From Indibacter alkaliphilus LW1 (GTDB taxonomy: Bacteria > Bacteroidota > Bacteroidia > Cytophagales > Cyclobacteriaceae), in NCBI RefSeq assembly GCF_000295935.2, contig NZ_ALWO02000006.1, positions 36,651-100,650 of the forward strand: a DNA stretch of 64,000 nt, in the 5' to 3' direction. Positions 16,058-23,863 of this stretch are shown here, one piece after another (the first letter of the stretch is position 1; every line of letters starts with the position of its first letter). The notes under the pieces were generated by a model, which worked only from the letters and a program-made list of their open reading frames with translations, did not search any database and was not told the DNA's origin. Position numbers and translations under genes: made by a program.

Positions 16058-16105
16058 TATATGCTTCGCGATACAAATAGATATATGCCTTCGGCGATAT
16101 AGGGA
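16052..16105. repeat. Short repeat copy D at the cysH stop
   Basis: A 50-bp element that begins at the cysH stop codon: ATATGCTTCGCGATA followed by GATATATGCCTTCGGCGATA. It is a near-copy of the element after cysD (17376-17427), and the same GCTTCGCG plus CCTTNGGNG modules open array C after cobA. Each half can form a tiny hairpin. Confidence 0.75.
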
Positions 16106-16477
16106 AACCATCAATCAAGGTCGAAATTCATTATTCGATGTTCGATATTCTAAATTTGGGAAGGGGTGATTGAAAAAGGATGAAGGATGAGGGAGGAAGG
16201 ATGAAAAGGTGATAATGGGTGAAGGGTGCTCCTCCAAAAGCGAGAGGCGAGAAAAAAGAGATAAGAACCAAAGTCCTGTTCCGAGATCAAAAAACAGGAT
16301 TCAGGAACACAAAAGCAACAATTTTGAATCAGTTAAAACATTGAAGTTAACAATTTCAGCATCAAGATATATTCCAGCTTCGCCTTGTCATCTCGACGCA
16401 GGAGAGATCTAAGAAAAGAGAAATACATACTGATTGCGCTGACTGCGTAAATCAAAAATCGTAAATCAAAAATAGTT
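16106..16477. repeat. Low-complexity spacer between cysH and cysD
   Basis: About 370 bp without a supported gene. It holds a purine-rich run of GGATGA-type words (16175-16215), a segment TCATCTCGACGCAGGAGAGA (about 16389-16408) with a short TCTC/GAGA dyad, which from memory resembles interspersed sequences in other Bacteroidetes, and a perfect 14-bp tandem duplication (CGTAAATCAAAAAT at 16446-16459 and 16460-16473) ending 4 bp before the cysD ATG. A 67-codon frame at 16209-16412 is judged spurious. Confidence 0.55.
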
Positions 16478-17377
16478 ATGTCAAACCTATTCATACCCAA
16501 TCCAAAGGAAGCCGAGTCCATCCATATCTTGAGGGAGGTGGCAGCACAGTTTGAAAAACCTGTCCTGCTTTTTTCTGGAGGTAAGGACTCGATTACTTTG
16601 GTGAGACTGGCCCAAAAGGCATTTTACCCAGCAAGAATTCCTTTTCCACTCCTGCATATTGACACAGGGCACAATTTCCCGGAAACGATAGAGTTTCGTG
16701 ATCAATTGGTAGCTGAATTGGGTCTTGAACTGATCGTGAGGAATGTACAAGATTCCATAGATCAGGGGAAAGTGACGGAAGAGAGGGGAAGATATGCCAG
16801 CCGAAATACTCTTCAGACGACCACTTTGTTGGATGCCATTGAAGAATTCAAGTTTGATGCCTGTATAGGCGGCGCGAGGAGGGATGAAGAAAAAGCCCGT
16901 GCCAAAGAGCGTGTTTTTTCCGTGCGGGATGACTTCGGACAGTGGGATGAAAAGAACCAAAGACCTGAACTGTTTGACATGCTTAATGGCAAAATAGAGC
17001 AGGGACAAAATGTGCGTGTTTTCCCTATTTCCAACTGGACTGAACTTGATGTTTGGGAATATATCAAAACAGAAAATATCCAGATTCCTTCTATCTACTT
17101 TGCCCATAAGCGTGAAGTTTTCTTCAGGGATGGCATGATCTGGACAGCCAACGAACATGTTTTCAGAGAAGAACACGAGCAAGTAGAAGAAAAAATGGTG
17201 CGTTTCAGAACCGTGGGAGACATGACTTGTACAGCAGCCGTCCTTTCCGAAGCCACCAGTTTGGAAGCCGTAGTCGAAGAAATAAGGGCCTCCACCATCT
17301 CCGAAAGAGGTGCCAGAATTGACGACAAACGCTCTGAAGCTGCAATGGAGAAAAGGAAGAAGGTGGGGTATTTTTAA
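16478..17377 (+). CDS. cysD: Sulfate adenylyltransferase subunit 2 CysD
   Basis: Catalytic subunit of ATP sulfurylase, which makes APS from sulfate and ATP. The 299 residues contain the PP-loop LFSGGKDSITL (SGGKDS at 33-38), HIDTGHNFPET and the family block GGARRDEEKARAKER, with the conserved C-terminal RFRTVGDMTCTAA. Length equals that of the enterobacterial protein. It pairs with CysN, 290 bp downstream. The spacing on both sides is unusually long for an operon and is filled with repeats. Confidence 0.96.
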   Translation: MSNLFIPNPKEAESIHILREVAAQFEKPVLLFSGGKDSITLVRLAQKAFYPARIPFPLLHIDTGHNFPETIEFRDQLVAELGLELIVRNVQDSIDQGKVTEERGRYASRNTLQTTTLLDAIEEFKFDACIGGARRDEEKARAKERVFSVRDDFGQWDEKNQRPELFDMLNGKIEQGQNVRVFPISNWTELDVWEYIKTENIQIPSIYFAHKREVFFRDGMIWTANEHVFREEHEQVEEKMVRFRTVGDMTCTAAVLSEATSLEAVVEEIRASTISERGARIDDKRSEAAMEKRKKVGYF

Positions 17378-17427
17378 ATGATATACGCTACGCGATATAA
17401 ATGGATATTTGCCTTCGGCGATATAAA
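17376..17427. repeat. Short repeat copy E at the cysD stop
   Basis: Near-copy of repeat D (about 50 bp), starting at the cysD stop codon: ATACGCTACGCGATATAAAT followed by GATATTTGCCTTCGGCGATA. Its position right behind a sulfate gene is the same as for copies after cysH and cobA. Confidence 0.75.
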
Positions 17428-17667
17428 ATTTAAGAATTTAGCATCCATCAAAACATTTGAAGCTCTTTCTGAAAAACCTTTGTGTCTTTGCGAGAATCAA
17501 TAGCGTGAAACGAAAATCACTTGGTTTAAGACTAAAGTCTTGAAGCAAAATACCCACAGTCTTCAGACTGATCTTAGTGTCTTTGCGCCTTTGTGGCAAA
17601 AAATATATTGAAAGTGATGATTTGACAAAGTCTTAAGTCTAATGTCTCACATCTAAAATCTTAACAA
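17428..17667. repeat. Palindrome- and word-rich spacer between cysD and cysN
   Basis: No gene. Two perfect small palindromic hairpins, AAGACT-AA-AGTCTT (17528-17541) and CAGTCT-TC-AGACTG (17557-17570), lie 15 bp apart and share the AGACT core. The word GTGTCTTTGCG occurs twice (about 17482 and 17578). Could form stem-loops in the cysD-cysN mRNA or be decayed repeat material. Confidence 0.6.
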
Positions 17668-18924
17668 ATGGAAAATAGAAAACTAATCAAAATAGCAACA
17701 GCCGGTTCGGTGGATGATGGGAAAAGCACCCTGATCGGCCGCCTGCTCTATGATACCAAATCTCTGACCACAGACAAATTGGAGGCCATTGAGAAGACCA
17801 GCAAGCAACGTGGATTTGATTACCTGGATTTTTCCTTGGCTACCGATGGTCTTGTTGCAGAACGCGAACAAGGGATCACCATTGATGTGGCCCATATCTA
17901 TTTCAATACCGAAAAGACAAACTTCATCGTAGCAGATACTCCTGGTCATGTCGAATACACCAGAAACATGGTCACAGGAGCCTCTACCTCACAGGTAGCC
18001 ATAATCCTGATCGATGCCAGAAAAGGCGTGATCGAACAGACCAATAGGCACTTTTTCATCAGCAATCTACTCAGGATGGGCCATGTGGTGGTAGCCATCA
18101 ACAAAATGGATTTGGTAGACTATGACGAAGACGTATTCCTGAAAATCCGTGAAGACTTCGAGGCATTGGTAGAAAAAAGTGACTTCAAATCTGAGCAGAT
18201 CACTTTTATCCCAATCTCGGCACTAAAAGGTGAAAATATTGCCAAAAAATCTGACCTGATGCCTTGGTATGTAGGCAATACATTACTGGATCATTTGGAG
18301 GTATTGGAGCCAGAAGATTTGCAACAAAGTTCATTGGCGCGTTTTCCGGTTCAGTATGTTGTAAGGCCAAAGACAGAAGCATTTCACGATTTCAGAGGAT
18401 TTGCAGGTAAGCTTTATGGTGGAAACCTTAAAGTGGGTGATGATGTCACTATCCTGCCTTCATTCACTACCTCCAAGATCAAGTCCATTCAGTTTTTTGA
18501 TCAAGAGTATACAGAAGCCACTCCAGGGTCTTCCATTACCATTACCTTGGAAGATGAAGTCAATATATCAAGAGGAGATATGTTGGTCAAATCAAGTGAG
18601 GTGCCCCATTCAGAGAAAAATATCTCTGCCACCATCTGTCAAGTGAACAATAAGCCGTTAAGAGTCGGGCAAAAGTACACCCTGCAACATGGTGTAAACA
18701 GGGTTTTGGCCAAAGTGGAAAGCATCTCCTCAAAAGTGCATACAGACTTCTCAGGAGAAGAAGCAAGCGACCAACTGGGACTCAATGACATCGGGAAAGT
18801 CAATTTCAGACTGAGCAAGCCGATACACTTTGATGCCTACACCGTCAATAAAGCCAATGGCAGCTTTATCCTGATTGATGAAGGCAGCTATGATACGGTG
18901 AGTGTTGGGTTTATTGAAATGTAA
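17668..18924 (+). CDS. cysN: Sulfate adenylyltransferase subunit 1 CysN (GTPase)
   Basis: GTPase subunit of ATP sulfurylase that couples GTP hydrolysis to APS synthesis. The 418 residues show the EF-Tu-like G motifs GSVDDGKS (13-20), DTPGH (90-94) and NKMD (145-148), then two beta-barrel domains. There is no C-terminal APS kinase domain, consistent with a pathway that reduces APS directly. It is shorter than the E. coli protein (about 475 residues), as is common in Bacteroidetes. Follows cysD after a repeat-filled gap. Confidence 0.95.
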   Translation: MENRKLIKIATAGSVDDGKSTLIGRLLYDTKSLTTDKLEAIEKTSKQRGFDYLDFSLATDGLVAEREQGITIDVAHIYFNTEKTNFIVADTPGHVEYTRNMVTGASTSQVAIILIDARKGVIEQTNRHFFISNLLRMGHVVVAINKMDLVDYDEDVFLKIREDFEALVEKSDFKSEQITFIPISALKGENIAKKSDLMPWYVGNTLLDHLEVLEPEDLQQSSLARFPVQYVVRPKTEAFHDFRGFAGKLYGGNLKVGDDVTILPSFTTSKIKSIQFFDQEYTEATPGSSITITLEDEVNISRGDMLVKSSEVPHSEKNISATICQVNNKPLRVGQKYTLQHGVNRVLAKVESISSKVHTDFSGEEASDQLGLNDIGKVNFRLSKPIHFDAYTVNKANGSFILIDEGSYDTVSVGFIEM

Positions 18925-18941
18925 AGTGTACCATGTACAAA

Positions 18942-19059
18942 GTACGAAGTACCAAGACAACAGCCGTCCAAACCTTTGAAGATTTAAGTTGGCTTTAAAA
19001 ATTCGAAAGTAGAATACAAATTCCCAGATTCATTGTACATCGTACTTGGTACTTCGTAC
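18942..19059. repeat. 15-bp inverted repeat between cysN and the sulfite reductase gene
   Basis: GTACGAAGTACCAAG (18942-18956) and its exact reverse complement CTTGGTACTTCGTAC (19045-19059), separated by 88 bp. Each arm also contains smaller GTAC palindromes. The arms could pair in the transcript; no T run follows, so it is not a classical terminator. Confidence 0.75.
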
Positions 19060-19098
19060 AAAAATTTAACCTACTAAACCTATAGAGAATAAATAAAA

Positions 19099-21201
19099 AT
19101 GGAAAGCTTCAGAACTGAAATAGAAAACCCTATCGTCCAAAAGGACATCATTGAACTGGAAAAGAAGATCAAACTTTTCAGGGATGGGAAAATCGACGAG
19201 GAAAAATTCAGGAGCCTCCGTCTGGCCCGTGGAATCTACGGCCAGCGTCAGCCGGGAGTACAAATGATCAGAATCAAATTGCCCTATGGAAAATCCACAG
19301 GTGAGCAATTGGTAAGAATCTGTGAAGTTTCTGAGAAATACTCCACGGGTAAGCTCCATATTACCACGCGACAGGATATTCAGATCCACTATGTCAGTCT
19401 GGATGAAACACCTCAGCTCTGGGCGGAGCTGGAAAAAGATGATGTGACCATACGAGAGGCATGTGGAAACACTGTCCGCAATGTGACAGCTTCTGAGACC
19501 GCTGGAGTGGATCCTAAGGAGCCATTTGATGTAACTCCCTATGCTGAGGCTACTTTCCAATACTTTTTGAGAAATCCAATTTGCCAGGAAATGGGCAGAA
19601 AGTTCAAAATGGCTTTTTCTGCTTCTGAGGAGGATACTGCCTTGACTTACCTACATGATTTAGGTTTTATCCCCCAACTGAAAAATATCGATGGACAATC
19701 TATAAGAGGTTTCAAAGTCCTTCTTGGAGGAGGCTTAGGTTCTCAGCCAAGGCATGCGGACTTGATCCAAGAGTTTTTGCCAACAGATGAACTGATTCCT
19801 TTCATTGAAGGGGTCTTGAGGATATTTGACCGACATGGTGAGCGTGCCAGGAGGATGAAAGCAAGAATGAAATTTTTGCTCAATGATATCGGTTTGGAGG
19901 AATTTATGAGGTTGGTAGATGAAGAAAAAAATGCACTACCTTATCAAAAATATCCTATAGATTACAAGACTTACGAATCTACCATTACCCAGGCTAGACC
20001 TGTCGTGCCTGCAGTTGAGGCACCATTGTCATTGGCTTACGAACAGTGGAAGTTGACCAATGTATTTCCTCAAAAGCAAAAAGGTTTTGTATCTATAGGT
20101 GTGAAGGTGCTTTTGGGGGATTTCAGCACCAAGCAGGCAAGACAGTTGGCCGAATTGGTGCAAAAATACGCCAATAACGAAATCAGATTTACCCTGCGTC
20201 AAAACATCCTGATCCGTGATGTACAAGAGGAAGCTGTTCCTTTTTTCTATCAGGAACTACAGAAAATCGGTCTTTCAGATGCGGGTTACAATACATTTGG
20301 TGATATCACCGCATGCCCTGGTACAGATACCTGTAACCTTGGTATTGCCAGCAGCACCGGAATTGCGAGAGAGTTGGAGAAAGTGATTCTTAATGAATAC
20401 CCACAATACCTGAAAAAAACTGATCTGACCATTAAAATCTCAGGTTGTATGAATGCCTGTGGGCAACACAACATGGCACACATAGGCTTTCAGGGAATGT
20501 CCATGAAGGTGGGCAAAACAGTGTTTCCTGCACTTCAGGTATTGCTTGGAGGAGGAACATTGGGCAACGGGAATGGAAGATTTGCAGATAAGGTGATCAA
20601 AATACCGAGCAAAAGAGGGCCTGAAGCTTTGAGAATTCTGATCAAAGACTTCGAAACTTTTGGGGAAAAATCCGAGAGCTTCCTTGACTACTATGACCGC
20701 AAAGGGCAGATTTATTTCTACGATATCCTGAAAGTCCTGACCGACACCGCCACGCTGACCGAAGCTGACCAAGTCGACTGGGGCAATGAAGATGCCTATA
20801 AAGTAGCAGTTGGCGTAGGAGAATGTGCCGGTGTGGTGATCGATTTGGTGGCTACCTTATTATTAGAAGCAAGAGAGAAATTGGAACTTTCGGAAGAAGC
20901 CTACAAAGAAGCCAGGTGGTCGGATAGTATATACCACACTTATGCTGCTTTGGTCAATGCGGCTAAGGCCATCTTGCTCAGCGAAGGCAAAAGCACCAAT
21001 TCCTACGCAAACATCATCAAGCTTTTTGATGAAACCTTCACCGAAACTGACAAAATAGAGCTAGGGAAGCCTTTTGCTGAGATAGTCTATCAGATCCAGC
21101 AAGAAGAACCTTCGCAGGAATTTGCGAAAACTTATTACGAACAAGCCGCTGGGGTATTTGAAGCAATCAGTGCATTTAGAGAAAAGGAGGTGACAGCATG
21201 A
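19099..21201 (+). CDS. Sirohaem sulfite (or nitrite) reductase fused to a HEPN domain
   Basis: 700-residue protein. Residues 1 to about 560 are a ferredoxin-type sulfite/nitrite reductase with two half-domains; the [4Fe-4S]-sirohaem cysteines are Cys406 and Cys412 (CPGTDTC) and Cys450 and Cys454 (CMNAC). Residues from about 565 to 695 form an all-helical HEPN-type domain (YKVAVGVGECAGVVIDLVA, later DSIYHTYAALVNAAKAIL) whose role is unknown. Context with cysH, cysD and cysN and sirohaem genes points to sulfite as substrate. It overlaps cobA by 4 bp (ATGA). Confidence 0.92.
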   Translation: MESFRTEIENPIVQKDIIELEKKIKLFRDGKIDEEKFRSLRLARGIYGQRQPGVQMIRIKLPYGKSTGEQLVRICEVSEKYSTGKLHITTRQDIQIHYVSLDETPQLWAELEKDDVTIREACGNTVRNVTASETAGVDPKEPFDVTPYAEATFQYFLRNPICQEMGRKFKMAFSASEEDTALTYLHDLGFIPQLKNIDGQSIRGFKVLLGGGLGSQPRHADLIQEFLPTDELIPFIEGVLRIFDRHGERARRMKARMKFLLNDIGLEEFMRLVDEEKNALPYQKYPIDYKTYESTITQARPVVPAVEAPLSLAYEQWKLTNVFPQKQKGFVSIGVKVLLGDFSTKQARQLAELVQKYANNEIRFTLRQNILIRDVQEEAVPFFYQELQKIGLSDAGYNTFGDITACPGTDTCNLGIASSTGIARELEKVILNEYPQYLKKTDLTIKISGCMNACGQHNMAHIGFQGMSMKVGKTVFPALQVLLGGGTLGNGNGRFADKVIKIPSKRGPEALRILIKDFETFGEKSESFLDYYDRKGQIYFYDILKVLTDTATLTEADQVDWGNEDAYKVAVGVGECAGVVIDLVATLLLEAREKLELSEEAYKEARWSDSIYHTYAALVNAAKAILLSEGKSTNSYANIIKLFDETFTETDKIELGKPFAEIVYQIQQEEPSQEFAKTYYEQAAGVFEAISAFREKEVTA

Positions 21202-21980
21202 TAAACCGTACAAAACCAAAAGTAACCCTAGTCGGTGCAGGACCTGGTGATCCAGAGCTGATTACCCTCAAGGCAATCCTTGCGCTCAACAAGGCTGATG
21301 TAGTGCTCTATGATGCGCTGATAGATAAATCCTTGCTCAAACATGCCCCGCATAACGCCATCAAGGTATTTGTAGGCAAAAGAGTGGGCAAACACAGCTG
21401 TCCTCAAGATGAAACAAACAGGCTCTGTGTGGAGCATGCGCTCAAGCATGGCCATGTAGTCAGGCTCAAAGGTGGAGACCCTTTTGTATTTGGTAGAGGG
21501 GCAGAAGAGATTGATTATATCGAAGCCTTTGGCATCCCAACAGAGGTGGTTCCGGGTATCACTTCTGCCATTTCTGTTCCTGCGGCAGTAGGAATTCCCG
21601 TAACTAAAAGAGGCAGCTCGGAGAGTTTCTGGGTGATCACCGGTACCACTACTTCGGGAGAAATTTCCAGAGACATAGCACTTGCTGCCAAGTCTACCGC
21701 TACAGTTGTGATATTGATGGGTACCAGAAAACTATCGGAAATTGTCGCTTGCTATCAGCAAGAAGGCAGGATATCCATGCCCATTGCCATCATCCAAAGT
21801 GGAACTACCAAGGAAGAAAAATTGGTGGCAGGTACCATCTCCGATATTGAAGAAAAAGCCCGCCTCTCCCAGATTGCCGCCCCAGCCATCATTATTATTG
21901 GAGAAGTGGTAAGGGAAAGTTATCGTCTAAAGGAGGTTTACAATGAAGTAGTTGGAGTTGAATTAAAGCAGGTAAGGTAA
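21198..21980 (+). CDS. cobA: Uroporphyrinogen-III C-methyltransferase (SUMT)
   Basis: Makes precorrin-2 from uroporphyrinogen III with two SAM, the first step to sirohaem. The 260 residues contain the SAM-binding motif VGAGPGDPELITLKA (about 12-26), the block RLKGGDPFVFGRGAEE and the family's PGITSAISVPA. It is a stand-alone methyltransferase (cobA/sumT type), not the trifunctional CysG. Translation is coupled to the sulfite reductase gene by a 4-bp overlap, which supplies cofactor where it is needed. The stop is followed at once by repeat array C. Confidence 0.95.
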   Translation: MINRTKPKVTLVGAGPGDPELITLKAILALNKADVVLYDALIDKSLLKHAPHNAIKVFVGKRVGKHSCPQDETNRLCVEHALKHGHVVRLKGGDPFVFGRGAEEIDYIEAFGIPTEVVPGITSAISVPAAVGIPVTKRGSSESFWVITGTTTSGEISRDIALAAKSTATVVILMGTRKLSEIVACYQQEGRISMPIAIIQSGTTKEEKLVAGTISDIEEKARLSQIAAPAIIIIGEVVRESYRLKEVYNEVVGVELKQVR

Positions 21981-22360
21981 TTTAAAATATGCTTCGCGAA
22001 ATAAAGTTGAAATATACCTTTGGTGAAATAAAGTAGAAATATACTTCGTGAAATAAGATAGAAACTGGAGATTTAGCGGAAGTCCCGAGAGCGGAGCGAT
22101 TCGGGATATGCTTCGCTGAAATAAGATAGAAATATAGCTCTACCTACGGCAGACAGGTTCGCTGAAATATGCTTCGCGAAATATTTATCCCCCTGTTTCA
22201 ATATATTTCAACTGTATTTCCACCGTATTTCTATTCTATAACTCAATCGCTCCAAATCCTTTCATTATAAGGAAATCCGCAAAAGTTCCGATTTCAGCCA
22301 TATATCAATCATATTTCAACTTTATTTCTACCATATTTCTATAATATATTGTAAAACTTG
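21981..22360. repeat. Intergenic repeat array C (11-bp units, forward then inverted)
   Basis: Starts at the cobA stop with ATATGCTTCGCGAAATA, continues with GAAATA words in forward orientation to about 22185, then inverted units in exact 11-bp phase: 22204-22236 (TATTTCAACTG, TATTTCCACCG, TATTTCTATTC) and 22301-22344 (TATATCAATCA, TATTTCAACTT, TATTTCTACCA, TATTTCTATAA). Block 22059-22117, with a TCCCGA/TCGGGA dyad, is an inverted near-copy of 9205-9262. A further piece, CCTACGGCAGACAGG, lies at about 22143-22157. No coding frame. Confidence 0.82.
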
Positions 22361-22380
22361 TTTCCAAATAAGATCAAACC

Positions 22381-22959
22381 ATGAACCAGTTATACCCCAT
22401 CTTCCTCAAAGTTCACCAGCTCAATGTACTCTTGGTAGGGGGTGGATTTGTGGGGACAGAAAAGTTGAGTTTCCTGCTCAAGAGCAGTCCTAAAGCTCAG
22501 GTCACAGCGGTTTCCAAGGAGTTTAATGCTGAGTTTTTGGAATTGGCCGGGCAGGCAGCTAATGTGACCCTGATTCAGGATGCTTATGACGAAAAGTATC
22601 TGGGAGGAAAGCACCTTGTCATTGCTGCTACCAATTTCCCAGAGATCAATAAGCAAATTCATTACGAAGCCAAGGAAAGGTATATCCTGGTCAATGTAGC
22701 GGATACGCCCGAGCTCTGTGACTTTTATCTCGGTGGCATCGTGACCAAAGGAAATCTGAAAATCGCCATCAGCACCAATGGCAAATCCCCCACCACAGCT
22801 AAGCGTCTACGCCAAATGTTGGAAGAAGTACTTCCTGAAGAAATCGATGAACTATTAGAAAACCTCAACGCTTACCGAGATACCCTCAAGGGGGATTTTG
22901 AGTATAAGGTGAAGGCGATGAATGAAATTACAGGGATGCTGGTGGAGAAGAAGGGTTGA
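22381..22959 (+). CDS. Precorrin-2 dehydrogenase / sirohydrochlorin ferrochelatase (Met8-like)
   Basis: Completes sirohaem synthesis: NAD-dependent oxidation of precorrin-2 and insertion of iron. The 192 residues match the N-terminal (CysG-B/Met8p) half of CysG: NAD-binding LLVGGGFVGTEK (17-28), then AATNFPEINKQI, and VNVADTPELCDF where Asp108 corresponds to the aspartate needed for both activities. The family's KGNLKIAISTNGKSPTTAKRLR follows. The methyltransferase is supplied separately by cobA, 400 bp upstream across array C. Confidence 0.92.
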   Translation: MNQLYPIFLKVHQLNVLLVGGGFVGTEKLSFLLKSSPKAQVTAVSKEFNAEFLELAGQAANVTLIQDAYDEKYLGGKHLVIAATNFPEINKQIHYEAKERYILVNVADTPELCDFYLGGIVTKGNLKIAISTNGKSPTTAKRLRQMLEEVLPEEIDELLENLNAYRDTLKGDFEYKVKAMNEITGMLVEKKG

Positions 22960-23052
22960 CTTCAGAAGAGGATGGTTTTTGGCATTTTATTTTAAACCTA
23001 ATCTCTTAATTCCCGTTCGAATCGAAAAATAGACTTTTAAAATTCCAGCGGT

Positions 23053-23733
23053 ATGAAAAGATTTGTTTACACTTTAATTCTTTTTTCCATTGCCTCCTTT
23101 TCAGTCAGAGGACAGGATGGAATAGCAGGGATAAATTTCAATGCAGGTTTTCCTGTCGGTTCCTTTCAATCTGAAGTAGGAAACCAATTTTTTCCATCAA
23201 TTAGCTTGAATTACCTGCACAAACTTTCAAATACTCCTATTTATGTAGGAGGTGAGTTTGGGTACATGTTGTATGGTACTGCTGTAGAAAGGAGCAACAA
23301 TATCATCAATGGTACAGATCAGAATTTCAGAATTCGGAGAAATAACAATGCGGTAAATCTTTCAGCTGTTGTTCGCCTAATGCCGGATTTTGGAATTGGA
23401 GTCAAACCCTTCGTGGAAGGTCAGCTAGGTGGAATTCATACCTACACCCGATCCAAAGTTCGTGAAAACCGGCTGACCGAGCCTTTGTCATCAGGTACAG
23501 AGGTTTATGATTGGTCATTCCTGTATCAGTTGGGAGGGGGGATTATGGTTCCATTAGAAAAAAAGGGGGATGTTTTTCTGGAGCTGAGGGTCAATTACCT
23601 GCAAACAGGGCCTATGAATTTCCTCACCAGTCGGGATGCACTATATGACGATTTAGGTTCGGTGACACTCAATACAAGAAATGCTGCTTTTCAATTACTG
23701 TCGCCAAGTTTAGCTATTAAGATTATGCTTTAG
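23053..23733 (+). CDS. Outer-membrane beta-barrel family protein, unknown role
   Basis: 226 residues with a signal peptide (MKRFVYTLILFSIASFSVRGQ) and alternating hydrophobic/polar strands rich in aromatic and Gly residues (GGEFGYMLYG, PFVEGQLGGIHTY), ending in LSPSLAIKIML, as in small Bacteroidetes outer-membrane barrel proteins of the OmpA/OmpW-like size class. No peptidoglycan-binding domain is present. It follows the sirohaem gene by about 90 bp on the same strand, but a functional link is not evident. Confidence 0.72.
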   Translation: MKRFVYTLILFSIASFSVRGQDGIAGINFNAGFPVGSFQSEVGNQFFPSISLNYLHKLSNTPIYVGGEFGYMLYGTAVERSNNIINGTDQNFRIRRNNNAVNLSAVVRLMPDFGIGVKPFVEGQLGGIHTYTRSKVRENRLTEPLSSGTEVYDWSFLYQLGGGIMVPLEKKGDVFLELRVNYLQTGPMNFLTSRDALYDDLGSVTLNTRNAAFQLLSPSLAIKIML

Positions 23734-23863
23734 ATCTCTATCAGCCTAATCTTGAATGTTTTGGTGAAATAAATCACCTCAATTTTTTTTCAAGTCTCGA
23801 AAAGAGGTTAACTTAATAGTGCTTTAAGTAGTCATTATCTTTAGTTTTTAAATCTTTATTTTT

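Noticed and set aside
16209..16412. 67-codon open frame in the cysH-cysD spacer
   Set aside because: Composition is Lys/Arg/Ser-rich without any domain, it lies in repeat-like DNA, and no promoter or start signal supports it.
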